A program made the translations under genes and the position numbers. A stretch of DNA of 64,000 nucleotides, from the NCBI GenBank assembly GCA_036362985.1, contig JAYGXS010000002.1, positions 90,355,723 to 90,419,722 on the forward strand, given 5' to 3'. The notes below the pieces were generated by a model that saw only the letters and a program-made list of their open reading frames with translations, made no database searches and was not told the origin of the DNA. Shown here one piece after another: positions 26,341 to 40,461 of this stretch; the stretch's first letter is position 1; each line of letters begins with the position of its first letter. The stretch is from Ligula intestinalis. Its lineage: Eukaryota; Platyhelminthes; Cestoda; Diphyllobothriidea; Diphyllobothriidae.

Positions 26341-26575
26341 TGTTTTTTTGGTGTACATTGAATCCAAATCAACGTGCCTGTTGATGCATGATTCATCAGA
26401 ATAAATGGCCTCCAAAATGTCTCGGCCTTTCTTATGTAGGCAGGACCTACTATGCGAGTTTGGTCCCATGCAAACGTGTGCCCACTTCCTCGCAAATGCA
26501 TGGCTAATTTTTGGAGGCCATTGATTCTGACGAATCATGCACCAACATAAACACTGATTTGGATTCAATGAACAC
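26341..26575. repeat. Long hairpin: 65-70 bp arms, 100 bp loop
   Basis: The left arm 26,341-26,412 (ggtgtacattgaatccaaat ... ggcctccaaaa) is reverse-complementary to the right arm 26,511-26,575 (ttggaggccattgattctga ... gattcaatgaacacc), with about 10 differences. Outside the arms similarity continues weakly. A 143-codon minus-strand open frame (26,137-26,568) runs through it, which is a by-product. It could be a small foldback/MITE element or an RNA hairpin. Confidence 0.75.
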
Positions 26576-29500
26576 CAATTTTAAAAATGTCTGGAAAAAG
26601 CACCAGTCAAGAAAGCATCATATTTACCATGGATGACGAATTATTATCGATTTTTGGCACCTTTTAAGGTGTGGTGTGCCAGTATCAGAATTTACAATAA
26701 AGTTTTTTCCTGTTTTCTCAAGAAACTTTTCAATCAAATTATATTTCTTGGGTAAACATTTTCAAATTCATATGAAGTAAGTAAAAATTGCTATTTTGCT
26801 GAAAAAACTAGATATCGGGGCTTCTCACAGTCAGATTATAGTGTAAAAGCCTACAATATATATGGGTATGAATTAGATACAACACTTACATTTATGTATA
26901 AACAATGAGTCAAAATGTAATCTGCACAAATCTGTTACTTTATAACATGGCTTGTCTATGCAACAGAGTCATTTCCATTTTCTATTATTTGTTCCAGACA
27001 ACAGCTGCTCTGAAGTCCAGGTTTATTTCAAAATTTAGATGATTGACGAGCTAAGTGCCATTTCTCCGTCAAAAGACTGCCATCGGCTACTGATGTTGAC
27101 AAAAAAATATTGTGTTCAACGTCAAAATCACAAATAGGAATTCATATAAGCTGAAACAATAACATAAGGTTCACTTTTTATAAAATATATTCGTGTCTGA
27201 AGAGCAGCTTGAGAGGAAGCCCTTGTATATAACTGTTCAACGCTTGAGGGAATAAACGAACAAAGTTGCCTGAACCACTGAGTATTTATTTGTAATTTAT
27301 GCAGATCGTTACGCATTGCAGTAATGTATATTATTTTTATCCAGATTACTTATGAGTAAAAGCAGGTGTCGTGAGCGTCTTCAGAATGTATTGGTTAACT
27401 TCATGATCATGATAAGATAACTGTTATTTCTTGAACTGCATTTCATACCCGAGTAATACCGAGATCCCACACGAAGTGATGGTGTATTGCCTTTCATTGT
27501 GACGATAACCCACCAACGTATTTCACTTCTGTTCAGCTGCTAGTTGAGATACCAAGCATGAATGAAAACCGTGCTGTACTTGCCAAAAAATTCAGTTACG
27601 TCTGCTTTTGTTTAAATAATCTGAAAATGTACAATAGTTTATTAATCGGAATGTTAAATGTTTCAAGCAGTGTGCACACTCCGGCTTTTACAAATGTTTT
27701 TGACAGGCACCCAGTGGTTGTATGCATGACCAACTCATGGAAAAACGAGAAAATAATGCGCCCATTGCTCACAAACTGCAAAGCACTCGTCAAGTACCCT
27801 CCTGAATATATTTGGGAACTTAATTTATTGGTAAAGGCACGTTTGTCATTAATCCGTATTGCTTAGTGCATCTAAAGTGTGATTTTAATTGTGTAATCAA
27901 CCATGGCGCGTCTCAATGTATTTACGCAGATCCACCCGCCATTTTCTTCAAAAAAGAATGAATTATAGCTGATGAACTTCAAGGTGTAAATGAATTGGTT
28001 GATTAATGCAGTACTATCAATCCATTCATGGTCACTGCTTATTTCACGGCATGATACATTGCTAAATTAGGCAGAAAATTATTTCAGGGATGGCCGAAAG
28101 CTGTAAAAATTAATTCAACTGCCAAACAAATTTGTTCTGTCTTTGCTGTAGTCTCGTAAATTATTCGTGTTGTTTAAAAATTAGCCTGAGTGGACCTTCT
28201 ATGCTGATGAAAGATCAGCAAGTCAGTTTGTATGAATTGATGACTTAAGCCTTAATCTAATGTTTTGGAAATAATTGCCACGGCTTTATTTGAAGGGTTC
28301 TCCAGGTAAATCATGCATAATACTTAAATCGGTAGATTTAAAATCTTTACACTTTTATACCTTATCTTAAAGCAGCCATGAAATAGTGAGGTGAATAAAT
28401 TTCTAAATGGAACGCCGGATCATCTGTTTTAACAAACAATGAATTTTCACGTTGTTATCCATGCTTGCGTGTAGCAGTTACGCTCATACAAAGAGAAAAT
28501 CTTTATATTTGCTATGGTACACAAAAAAGTGCTGCTTTTACACAATTAAGCGTGCCGAAAATAACATCATTTTGATGTGTTATTTGGAACCGCGAGAAAA
28601 CAAGAAACGTTAGCCAAAATTTTAGATTATCAAGTAATTGGAAATCAGGGCCCTCAGCAGGAGCTTTTATAAATCAACCCTCCCAGAAGGACTAAGGCAA
28701 ATCATTTTTGATTGCTTTAAAACTTGTAAAACACAGTTGAAACATTTCAACTGCCAGACATTTTTAGGTCACTGTTTTTATATCAGCCTCGGTTCTGCTT
28801 ATCTACATCAAACTATTTTAGGAATATTTAAAACTTGTACACAAAAATAAAATACCGGCAAAGGAGCTCAATAAATGCAAAGTTGTCTTTGCAGGGCGCC
28901 GTTTATTTTTGAAGGCGGATAATGCTATCAAAAAACATCAATCTGTGTTTCACGCGTATTATATATTTTGTTTGTTTTGATTTTAAAACTGCAAGGTTTA
29001 TGCGTTTAACAGTTTGAAGTGACCAAGAGTTCTTTATATTTCATTGAGTAGGGAAAAACGATGTTCGGTAACACAAGCGATTGCTTTCATTTTTTGCATG
29101 GGGTTCATTTTAATTTAGCGTTCAGGTCAAAAAAACTCACGGATAATTTAAAAAAGTGCAAAACCTTAACGAAAAAGAGTAGAGAGTGTTAAAAAAAACA
29201 AGATTACATGCTTGTGCATTAGCGGCTATTCAGTATGCAAAACAAACCAAAAATATATCATCTTTTACACAAAATCATTGACTAATAATTGCGTACAGTG
29301 ATATGGCTCACTTTTTGAGAACATCATGACGAGGTTTATAGAAAGGAGCAAGGAAAACTAAATAATAAACGCTAAGACACATCATGTGCTTTATAATCGT
29401 CATCATGAGTTTTGGAGTGCCTAATGCTTGCGAGATATTGAATGATGTTTCACTGCACTAAGCTTTACACCGTTCCTTCTAACATCATTGTTATTCTTCT

Positions 29501-30147
29501 TTTCAATTAAACAGCTGGTAACCTTACCTGACCATTATAATTACTTGAGTATAATTAGAGGTTGAGTTTGGCTATATACGCAAATGTTTGTGATAAAACA
29601 TAGTTCTCAGGTTTTTATTTAGTGAATTATTTTGGGTTTATCGATAAGTTGCTTACCCGTGTGAATGCTTAGAAATGTCCCTCAAAGCGGGCTTTGTAAA
29701 CGTTCTTTAAGATAAAAACGCTATAGATTATGGGCTACGGAAATGGCCTTTGTGTTAACTAGGATAAAATTAAACTATATTTTCTCGATCGCTACACAGC
29801 TAGACTTTAATTTTAGATAAAAAGAATTTTTGACAAAAATGTGTTTTGTCAAGCACAATGAATCCACTCAAGAATTTATTGCTCCAGTCATTCAGGATTT
29901 GGCCTGTCAGCGTTTTGTTAAGTCCAACTGAAATAAAAAACAAATAAACCTACTTTTTTGCTTAAGGTATATGACATTTTCATCTGTGTATACATCTTGA
30001 AGGTAGTTGGAAGGATGTGGACGAAAAGGGAAAACAGTGTTGGAGCAAAGTTATTTTCAGCAGCTCGGAAGGTTTACGCTTTTTGCATTTTTCTACTAAG
30101 TACATCGGAATTAAAAACGCAGCAGCCGCACGCAAATTCAACTTTGA

Positions 30148-30500
30148 CTATTGAGAATACTGACGAAGCAGGGTCTGACGTGGCTTTACTAACTGGCTAC
30201 GCGAACCCTCCATGACCCACTCAAAATCTTTTATCTCTAAAATTATCAAAATGCCGGGGACGGTACATAAATTTTAGAATCCTAATGACGATATCTGCCA
30301 CACTGTGTCCCCTTATGCTCTAGTACCTAGTGCCAACCTTACCGGTAGAAAGTTTGGACGCCCTATCTGACGAATCTAGATAGTGCGTCTACGCGTTTGA
30401 CTTGTTCCTAGACCACAGATAATGTCCCAGATTTTAAATAAAGAGCTAGGGAGGACTTTTGGACACTAACTACTTACAGTAGCATAGGAGCTTAGTGTGC
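30148..30500 (+). repeat. 350-bp direct repeat, copy 1
   Basis: Aligns with 32,356-32,712 in the same orientation, sharing blocks such as ctggctacgcgaaccct, actcaaaatc, ctaaaattatcaaaatgc, ggacgccctatctgacga and gtgcgtctacgcgtttg. Orientation is arbitrary. Class unknown. Confidence 0.8.
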
Positions 30501-30924
30501 TCTAGTAGAATATCATTTTATGCAGAAGGGTTTAAGATCTATCCTTTCCAGAAACAAAAGACCTGGTTTTCAGTTGATAAAAATCCTATGAAGGAAAGTT
30601 TAACCGATCACACTGTTTTCTTAAACTAGGAGCGATTGCAGTTTCAGACAAGATTTCTGGCGAATGCTTGAATTATTTTTTTCACAAAGTACACACAAAT
30701 ATGCTTTGATCTACTTTGTTTTATCGTTTTGAGCTATTGGAACCCAAAAAATTCATACATTTTATCATGTACTTGAAAGTTGACAGCAGTCTTAAAAAAA
30801 GATAAGAATTTTGCAATTATATGTAGTTTCCGCCAATGCGAAGTTTGAAAACGGACCAGACAGACGATTAAAAGTTTTCGTGAATACTATGTTATCAATA
30901 TGCGTAAAATATGAGGACCAGATA

Positions 30925-31470
30925 AAATCTTCTTATCATCCTCTCCGCAAGAGGATGAAGAAGAGAAGATTTCTCGGACCTAGGTGCATTTTGGCTGACC
31001 TTCTAGAACCGCGCTCACTTCCATCGTCAGAGCGTAGTGTCTGTACTCCTCTTTGCGTCAGATGAATTTTTCCAACCATTAGCTTTGCTTAATGCCCATG
31101 TGTCCATCGATTGCACCGATCGATTTCTGGACACCTTCATGAGCTCTGTCAAGTTATTTTTGTCTCCTAAGCGTTTCCACCCTTGTTGCTCGTGGCTGCC
31201 AGTTGTCGGCCCTGCTTATCTCTCTCCGCTCGACCTTTTGCTCCGTTCTATGCTGATATTAGCTTTTTGTGGAGTGCTTGTTAGGCAGGATGAATTTCCA
31301 TGGCTAATAGTCGCACAAATTTATCTGATGTGAACAGGACTACAGACACCACTCACTGACGATGGAAGCAAGCACGCTTTTAAAACGTCAGCTGAAATAC
31401 AATTTGGTCCAAAAAATCGTCTCTTTTTCTTCATTCTCTTTCGGGGATGATATAAGGAATAGCTTAGTTA
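30925..31470. mobile_element. Foldback-type element with long inverted arms
   Basis: The left arm (about 30,925-31,095) and the right arm (about 31,297-31,470) are imperfect inverted repeats of roughly 170 bp. Matching pieces include cttccatcgtcag, tgtctgta, agatgaattt/agataaattt and gaggatgaagaagag/gagaatgaagaaaaag. The roughly 200-bp middle is GC-richer and has no recognised coding capacity. It sits between the two 350-bp direct repeats. Target duplications were not resolved. Confidence 0.65.
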
Positions 31471-32355
31471 AGCTTTGCTTCTCTATTTTGCGTTAGACAT
31501 CTTATAATAGACCCTAAAGTTAACCCAATATAGTACAAATTGCATTTAGTAAATGTTCACGGAAAGAGCCAGTAATCGCTATCCTAGGGTGCCTTTCTTT
31601 GCCAGAATACTTCTTTAGCATAGTGCACATTGCTCTAATAAAAAGAAAAAAAAGTATTTGATTTCCTTTTTAACCAAACTGTACCATTTATTTTTAAATA
31701 ATTAAAAATGGTTTACCTATACCATTTTCTCTTTGGTGCTATCATGTAAAAAGGTATCATGCAAACATTTTTGCCAGTGGAATATCTAATGAGAGACTGT
31801 TTCTGGTTCACTGAAAGACATTTAAAATCATTCAGTTGATCCGCTTTTGCGCAAAAATATATCAGTTTAGGGAGTTAGACTTTATTTTATTTTTTAAGGG
31901 TCACTGACTATATGGTCTAGTGATGCTAGAATTTCAGCACGTACGGGAGATGATATAGGGCCAATTTTGGTGTAAAATAACTGCTTACTGTTTGACCCAT
32001 TTGAACAAATATGTTAAGTAGAAATACAAACGCACTGCCATATATTGCTTTCAAAGGCTGCCTTGGTAAGCAAGCTACAAATTTTCGTAGGCTTCAAATT
32101 TTCTCTTGCAATAGGATATCAGCTAATTGTCACCAACGGGTGGCATTTCCGAAGATGTCACCGCTAAATTTCACGCGCAGGCTGCTGATTTTGAACTGGC
32201 GCACACACGATACTGTGTTCATCGCAAACGATGAATTCCACCTCGTTCTTCATAGGATTTACCTAGCTCCACGGAGTAAACTTATATTTAGGTAGGGCAA
32301 CACAAATTCTACGGCACTTACGCCTCCTTGACCTACACTCTCTCGATGACAAGAC

Positions 32356-32712
32356 ACTGTTGAGAACATTGACGAAGCAGGGGCTGACATAGCTTTACCA
32401 ACTGGCTACGCGAACCCTTCACGACCCACTCAAAATCGTTTATCGCTAAAATTATCAAAATGCTGGGGATGACACATAAACTTTAGCACCCTCATGACGA
32501 TATCTGCCGCACTATGTCCCCACATGCTCTAGTACCCCATGCCAACTAAACCGGTAGAAAATTTGGACGCCCTATCTGACGAGCCCAGATAGTGCGTCTA
32601 CGCGTTTGCCTTATACCTACAACACTAATAATGTCCCACATTTTAAAATAAAGAGCTAGGAAGGCGCTTATGGACTTTTACATCTTACATAAGCATAGGA
32701 TCTTAGTGAAAA
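32356..32712 (+). repeat. 350-bp direct repeat, copy 2
   Basis: Second copy of the repeat at 30,148-30,500, about 15-20% different by eye, starting near tgttgagaacattgacgaag and ending near agcataggatcttagtga. Confidence 0.8.
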
Positions 32713-33002
32713 TGTACACATTGAAAATGCATTCTCCTCCAGCACATGGCTTACTTAATCTCAACATTTAATGTGCACATATTCATTTTTATGCACATAA
32801 ATTAGTTTAACGGGAGCGCCGAGCCATCAGGTTTACCTAGCTTGACTGCAACCTCTCACCCGACTTTGATTTTATCAGTTCACTGTACAAGTCTGTTAGC
32901 CAGCTGATGCTGAAACTGGTTTTTTGCCGTCACCCCTATGGCTTCTTACGTCACTGAACTGTTTGTGTACCCGATTGCCACTTGCAGTTCATGAGGTGTT
33001 GA

Positions 33003-33125
33003 GATCAGTGGTTGAGACATGGGAAACTTAACAGACTAGGGTGTAGGTTCGAGGCCCAGGGAATTGAACATGTGAAGTCGGCATGGCGGGTAAATAGCAG
33101 CTTGTAAGCCAGAAGGGACCCTGAG
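33003..33125 (+). repeat. tRNA-derived SINE head
   Basis: Shows an A-box-like tcagtggttgagac (33,005-33,018) and a B-box ggttcgaggcc (33,046-33,056) at a spacing close to a tRNA, followed by a non-tRNA body. These are internal RNA polymerase III promoter elements. No clean cloverleaf is obvious, so it is a SINE relic rather than a functional tRNA. Confidence 0.45.
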
Positions 33126-34855
33126 AGTCTATTTTGTCTTATGTGCAGTTGTGTGGTAAGATGTTCCCAAAGGAATTAAAAGAAGACGTGAGAAGTTCAA
33201 AAATCAAATCTCCCGGATCTATTGGTAACTTTCTTATTTCAATCGATGGATTACCGCGGTTTCTGCTTCTGGTGGTTTCTCCTTCTCCAGCTCGTTTAAG
33301 AGATAAAGAATGCAGTACTTTACGTTATTATGGAATCTATCCGCATATAAAAATAAACAGTGAATTTCCTATTCCTTTAATTGTCAATCCGAACACCACA
33401 CATAAGTCATGTTTTCTATTTCCTATAATGCAGCTCATCACGCCGGCTATGGGCTACACTACAAGAGTGTTTTTTCAACACGTTCCTCCTGCATACTAGT
33501 CTCAAGCATACACTGTAAGCGACAAGCTACTCACGTAGAATATAGTGTGTTTATTATTTTCTATGCCCTTGGAAATTTGAATATATCCTGCAGACGAGAT
33601 GCACGCAAATGTATTTCTTTAACACGTTTGGTCGTTAATTACACTTTCAGTAAATTTTATATTTATCGATTAGTAATTGTCATCTTTTCGCTCTTAACAG
33701 AACACGAAATCACTGAGAATAGAATGAGGTTGACTTCAATACGTATATGGACAAGTGCATGATTGTTAAAAGCCATATCAGACCGTGCTTTAATGTTATA
33801 TATGTTGAGGCGCAATGGAGGAAAAAGGTAGCATAAACGTGAGTAATCTTTGCACTTAAAAACCACTTCGACGTTAAACTTGTCATAGTCTAATGAACTA
33901 GTAATTAAAGTAGTAAAATAATATAAATATTACCAGGGCAGTTAAGTCACTGCTATTTAAAATGAGGCGCTTATTAGTTACAAGTGTTGTCAATATTCAA
34001 ACTTTGTTAGTATTTGGCCTAAACCGCACATACGCATGACAAGTCAGTTATCCAGACAATTGCTTATGATGATCTGTGAAAATAAGCCTCTGTATGGAAC
34101 ACATAAAGCAGCAAGCACACTTCTAAACAAATGGTAATAAGACAAAATACTGCCTCCTTTATAAATAACAAGTTTATTTTTACAAAAACGGCAAAAAATT
34201 AAAATATCAAGTCTGGTAAAGACATAGACGTAATTTATCCTGACATAAATCTTACGGAACCTGATCAAAAACTGATTCCAAATTTAAAATGTTTGTGTTA
34301 AACACTCAAGTGGCTTCTTGATGCCATATGATCTTTTGTAATGCAAGGTTCATTTAACAATCCAAATGAAACCTGTAATTTGGAATGCAAATCAGAGGAT
34401 TAACCTTCAAATTTGAAATATAAAAATAACCATACTTCAATGTTGTACGATAGAAAACGCTGAAATTTTAATTCTGCAGTGAGAAAAGCTACAATTCCAC
34501 AAATATTTTTATTGTACAATTGAGAATTCATGTTGACAAACATTTGTTTTCGACAACTCATCAGCAGGCGCGATAAGAGGCAAAACCACGATGATTAATT
34601 AAACTCCTACCCCCTACCCCGCGAACCATTTAAGAACGACACTACCTATGACTTACCATTTTTGTCCTTGCATTTTACTGGCTCACTGACGAATTGCCAA
34701 AAAAATATGTTTGACAACACAAAACCCACAGCTGAATTTGGCGTTTCCTTTTGAGAGAAATAGTAATTAGATGTAACCTGTTTGTTTACTCATAGTAACA
34801 TTTTGATGGCAGCATGATGAGGCGATGCAAGCTATTGAAATAAATAACAACTTAC

Positions 34856-35002
34856 TTCTCTCAAACACTCAGATAGCTCGGCCAAAATCTGGGCCTCATC
34901 GAACATTTTTCTTTGATATCTGTGTTCATAGTAGTCTGCTATTCGCTGCCGTAGTGCACGAGGTAGCTTCCGGTATGCCATGTACTCCTCGACTTGCTTG
35001 AA
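34856..35002 (-). CDS. HCN channel exon: C-linker
   Basis: The 147-bp exon has 49 codons, phase 0/0, and matches the length of vertebrate HCN exon 5 as I recall it. It starts [20 protein letters not shown], continues [16 protein letters not shown] and ends AELSECLRE. This is the C-linker A' to D' helical region, which couples cAMP binding to the gate and makes inter-subunit contacts in the tetramer; KQVEEYM, KLP, R.R and YYEHRYQ are family hallmarks. Acceptor CAG at 35003-35005, donor GTAAG at 34851-34855. Flanking introns are 7,953 and 12,604 bp. Confidence 0.95.
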
Positions 35003-38000
35003 CTGAAACCAATCGTACGATAAATACGGATTAAATTAGGTTAAAATCAATTTTGAATATGCAAGTCGAATGCACTTTGTTGTTAAGGGAGGCTTTTGTG
35101 CCAAAACCAGGTGTCTACCTCTTCGAATTATGAAAAAGGGTTCCTCGACTCCCCAACTTCATGTACATTTGAGATTAACATGATACTAAGCCTATGTACT
35201 TTTATTGAATTCAAGGCATTAAAATTAAAAGGCAGCACACGTAAGCAAATAATTTGGAATAATTTGGAACTGAAAAATCACAGGAACAACCACAAATGCA
35301 TAACTTATTGTAACGTCGATTTGTACAGTAAGTAATAAAGTGAGCTATAATTATGCAACAAAACGCACCAGTTCAAGGTTGGCTTGTTTGAACGGTAGGC
35401 TTAAGTAGTGAATTCGACATCAAGGTTAAAGTATTTGCGTAGCAGTTCAAATTTGACTGAAAACACGAAAATTCCAACCATATTTCTTAGTTGATGAAAT
35501 TAATTTGAAAAATTAAAAATTTCAATTAATAGTGGAAAACACTCTGGAATGAAGAGTGAATTCCAGATGACCGACACACCTGACGTTTATGACGGGTAAA
35601 ACGGCTTAACTTAATTATGATGTTAGATGTAGCCACTATTTTGTCTATGAGTAGGCTAATATAGACCGAAATGTGTGTTTCATAAACCAACCGGCATCAG
35701 ACATTTAATAACATTATGCTTTAAGACAGCTTTATGAAGAAAAAAATGTTTTTTTAAACATGTGCTTTGTTCCAAACACAAGTCATCAGTTTGTGATATT
35801 AATACATTTGCTTCAAGTGCAATCTTTACCTGAAAGTTAAAGACACCATTTATATTGAAATATTAGGGATAAGGTCTAACGTTTGTGAAAAGTGGAGTAT
35901 AAAAGAGCAAAATGAATTCATTTTCATTTATTTTCCACCTCATATCACAAAAGAGAGCTTGCTTGATTTTATCAAGGACTCAATTTAGCAGGAATAATAT
36001 ATGCTAACTGAGTAATTGCACGTAGCTGGCCTATTCCAAGATAATTTAAAAGAAATCCGGAAGTGTTTTCGATAAAACAGGGAAATTTGTTGTGAATTTT
36101 TGCAGCTATTTATCATACACTGACGACATGATCAGTAAACTGTCATTAATTTGGTAGCAGCAATGTTTTTACCGGTGTAAGGTGTAGTTAAAACAATTAA
36201 GTAAGTATTAGGTATAAACATATTCAATTTAAACTTGAAATTTTATTCATTTAGGTCTTCTCAATTTGCATAGTTTACGAAGCTAGATCCTTTAATTCAA
36301 CAAAACTTTCCAATTTATAAACATGTTTGGGTCCAATCTTGCTTTTCATTTCCGTCTGCGGTTATCTGACTCCACTTCCATGGCTGAAGTTTGGGAGCCC
36401 TGGACAGCGCCTTAGAATAAGGGAAATATGGATTGAGTATGTCTGGCCCTTCCCGAATATATAGCTGGAAATAGCCATTATGTTTAATCTTTACTTTGTG
36501 GGCAAAATGAGTATCTTTAATTATTATTTTCGGAAATTCAACTATGGACTGCAGTTGTGATACGCACGGTTAGTACCGTGAGAGTGCTGCAATGTACGAT
36601 TTATTATGGGAAGCATAGCATGGTCTGCTAGAAATTCAAATTAAAAACGATTCAGAAAAGTAAAACCACATGAGCATAACTAGTGTGAGTGTAATCAGTG
36701 ATAAAAATATATGACGAAGATTTTGCGCTTTCCCGACATTTTTGCCGCTGCCGATCGAAAATATGCAGGCAAAAACTCCTGCAGTCTGCCCTAAGTGACG
36801 CATCTTGGCATTATACTTTATGCTGTATTCTCTCGGCCTCAGTCATCTATTCTTGTAGAAAATCCGTTCAAATATGTGTGAAGACTTCCCAAAATAGGCA
36901 AGTTAATATATTTGAGATAAAACACTCAAAAGTTAAAAGTTCACAGGGCATCAATGGATGCCATATCCAAAATCCAAAATGAATTTGTCCGTATACTGAT
37001 ATGATCTTTGGAGAAATATATATTCACCTGATATGATGCTGTCATTCGCAAATTTACCAGCAGAGATTTAATCACAGAGAAATCAGATGGGCAGGATTGA
37101 CAGCAACTTAAAGCACTTTCGTTGTATGATATGTGCTCAGTCGCCTACGCAACTGACTGTTCACCCAGATTTGCTTAGCAGAGTCCATTGTAGATATGCT
37201 ATTGGGTTGGCAACATTGATAACCAGTTTTGTTACCAAAATATATGTCTTTCTCCTATCAACGGGGTATTTAAAGGCAGCAATAATATGCTTACAAAGGG
37301 GTCGTAACATGCTTATTTTAAACCTTTCGAATTAATGTGCATATCAGTTTGGATTTCGTATAAATAGACCCAAATTTAGTTGAAATATGTTCCTTACGTC
37401 TATATTATATATTTTATTTCTACATATTCGACTATTTTGATTTCTGCCATTTATTTCCTTAGACCTTTATACTTCTGTATTTACTAATAAAAATTTTGTA
37501 GTCCACATTGCGCGATTTTAATTACACTTCTAAAACTTGTGCATCATCGATTCCAGTAGCTGCAAGAGCAACAGGTTGTTATACTATCGGTAATGTATAA
37601 TGTTGCTTACATCAAAGAACAGAGAGTAAAGGGTGTGAAAAACAACAAAGGCATTTCAAGAAATTATTTGCGCTTACTCGCAAAAATTCAGTCAGGTAAC
37701 ACTAGAGTGTCGTCTAGAGACGGACCAATCTACTTGCGTGAAAAATCAAGGGCAAACATTTATTTATTTGACGAGCCTATTTTATCACCTCGGAATGCAC
37801 TCCATCTTATATTTTCAGCAAATGATTTGCTTATATTATAAGAAAATATAACCTACTTTAATTATATGAGAAAACTAGATATACTATTTTCGATTGTATT
37901 TTGCTACAAACCTTCTCTTAAGCATAATATAAATGCATAATTTTTTTCTAATGTGAAGTATATGTGTTCTTTAAGGTATATTTTTAGCGTACTGTGATCC

Positions 38001-40461
38001 TAACATCATGGGTTTTTTCCTTAATCTATGTTCAATTAAACATTTTTTTTAAATGCCCTCTTTTATGTTTTTTTATCTGCGATCGCATTTCTTAGAAACG
38101 AAGTTTATTGCCCACGCTTTCGGAACGATGAAAACAGCATTTGGCCATTAAATATTACTAGTTATTTTAGTCTTCGAATTCCAATGATCTCTTAGGAATG
38201 CATTGGCATCCTCTTAAACACCCAGCCAGCATTACGCTAAGTAACATTTTACCTGTGTTTGGCAAAGTTTGCGACAAACACAAAAGTGCACATCACCCAC
38301 TACTCCTAAAATTGAATACGAGTAAAAAGTGTAGTAAAATTAAGTCGACCTTAGTGGTATGTATTGAGAGTTAATTTCAAGGATTTTTTTACATGAAATA
38401 TTCCTCGTAATGTTTTTGCGCTATATTAGGTCTAACTGTGCTACAGGATCTCCTTAACGGCCACGTATATAAATCATCGTGGCAAAGTATTTACGCTCTA
38501 GTAAGATGGTGACATGTCTGTTACCCCTACGTGCCTCGCAACATTTTTAATGCTGCTCTTAAAATATTTCCTTTGTTTAAAAAGCATCTATCAGCAAAAA
38601 TGTTTGCATTGACAAACTAGCTTAGGCATTACCTGATATATACCCCTATTTTCAGAAGGTAATGATGAATTGTATGATCATATAGCTTTCAAATGTTTTT
38701 AGTTTTGCGCACTATCGGCTGTCAAAGGCTTTCTATGTTTAAAAAAGTCGCAAACTTTGAGACTGATAAAATTTTTGCTCAGCATATCACTCAATTCGTT
38801 AACTGAAACTAATAGAAATTGTTCGATAGGAGCTTAATAGTGTTCATCGGAACTTGAGAGTTCTCTTCTTCTGGTTCCACAATAATACTCTGAATTACAC
38901 AGTTAGACAAACTAACGTATATTTCCATAATCCAACAGCTTTTGTCCTCTTAGTTATGAGTGTGCGACGCTGACGCCACTTGAGCAATATTTGATTGGAT
39001 TTGTTGCTTTTAATTTTTGCTCTGTCAAACTGACTCTGATATATCTCTTAAATTGAACTTGCTTTGTCTAAATAATGTTTTGTATGTTTTTTACACTGCG
39101 TTTATAAACCACCCTCTCTTAGCCCGATTTTAGAAAAAGTACGTATGTGGCGAATGTGGCTACGCTAAGCTCACTACAATCAATTCGGATGCAGTGTGAG
39201 CTCCTCTACCTACAAAGATATTTAAATGGCCGTGTAAAAATATATGAGTTTAAAGAGCAGTTAAACCTAAATATTTAAATATAATAAATTTTCTGTTAAG
39301 CCATCAAGTTTTGAGCAAACATGCACCACATAAACTCATTTCACGAACTCCACGCAGACCATGTGTTCATTAATTGTCATCACGAAACCAATGCATGTAA
39401 GTACACGCATAAGTAAACAAACAAGTATGGGCAGCCGATATAATTTCCAACTTTGCTAATTAAGATGAGAACAGAAGCATGGTGATTTTTAAAAAAAATA
39501 GAAATTCTAGTAAGAATTTATATTAACTGCAAATCTAGCGCAATATGCACTAGTTGCTAAGTTTTTCTGATGATTTACTTTTCGAAGCATAAGTTCTAAA
39601 CAATAAAAACATACAACTGATGGCATAATTATATTTATCTCCCATCCTTATCAATATATTTAACTGTAATATAGAATAAAGATACGAAATATTGCATTAA
39701 ATTGTTCAAATCCGTTCAATGAGATAAATAATAACTTAAAAATACTTCAAATAGACAAGACGCAATGGTTTCTTCTCCAAAATATGGATAGCTTATCACA
39801 AAGTAGGCAATAATATCTGGCGTAAAAAGCACAACCTCTAGAATCCATGCAAAGGATTCAGAATGTGAATTTGTAACGTAAAACAACAGTCACCAAAGTC
39901 TGAATTTCAAATCATTTTAGTCAAATCTTCGAAGGTTTACCAGTCTTCCCATCCAACAATGCAACTGCAAAGAACGCGTTAATATTGGGTGATCGGCAAG
40001 CTAGCAACTGAATGCACACCTTGTGAACGGTTAACCACATCCCTCTGACATGACGCTTTTGTTAGATCCTAACATTTTTTAATCTGCTTTGACATGAACG
40101 GCCGAACATATAAATGTCGAGGTTTAAAATTTTCAAATGTGATCTATTTTCTTGTTCACAACTTTGTGCTTAGTCGATTACGATTGCCCATCTTAATGTT
40201 CATGCACCGCAGTTAGGATACCCTTATTTACACCCCATCAAGGAAAACAATGTGAGAACTCCAGGTTACAGGTTAAGACACTGGTAATGAAGGTTGATGT
40301 TGATATGACCAAACTATTAAGGTAAAGGCAAACGTAAGATTATGGCCATTTTATGCAGTCTACGGCAAAAACATATGTGTTGTGATTTTGATAAGTTTTA
40401 AATAAGCTGTTCATCATATTAAAAATTACACTATATGCAAAAATGTCAATTGAAAAATAAA

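Larger units (their letters stand above)
22252..34855 (-). other. HCN intron (C-linker to CNBD), 12,604 bp
   Basis: The largest intron seen, GTAAG to CTTCAG on the minus strand. Contents listed separately: hairpin at 26.3-26.6 kb, two direct repeats at 30.1 and 32.4 kb, a foldback element at 30.9-31.5 kb and a tRNA-like head at 33.0 kb. Between 22,252 and 26,300, 26,600 and 30,140, and 33,130 and 34,855 I see only AT-rich sequence without a gene. Confidence 0.85.

Noticed and set aside
26137..26568. 143-codon minus-strand frame as a gene
   Set aside because: The frame runs through the inverted-repeat hairpin and shows no family resemblance; its openness is better explained by chance and by the repeat.
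33134..33499. 121-codon plus-strand frame after the SINE head
   Set aside because: No recognisable domain, overlaps another long frame in a different phase, no exon borders.
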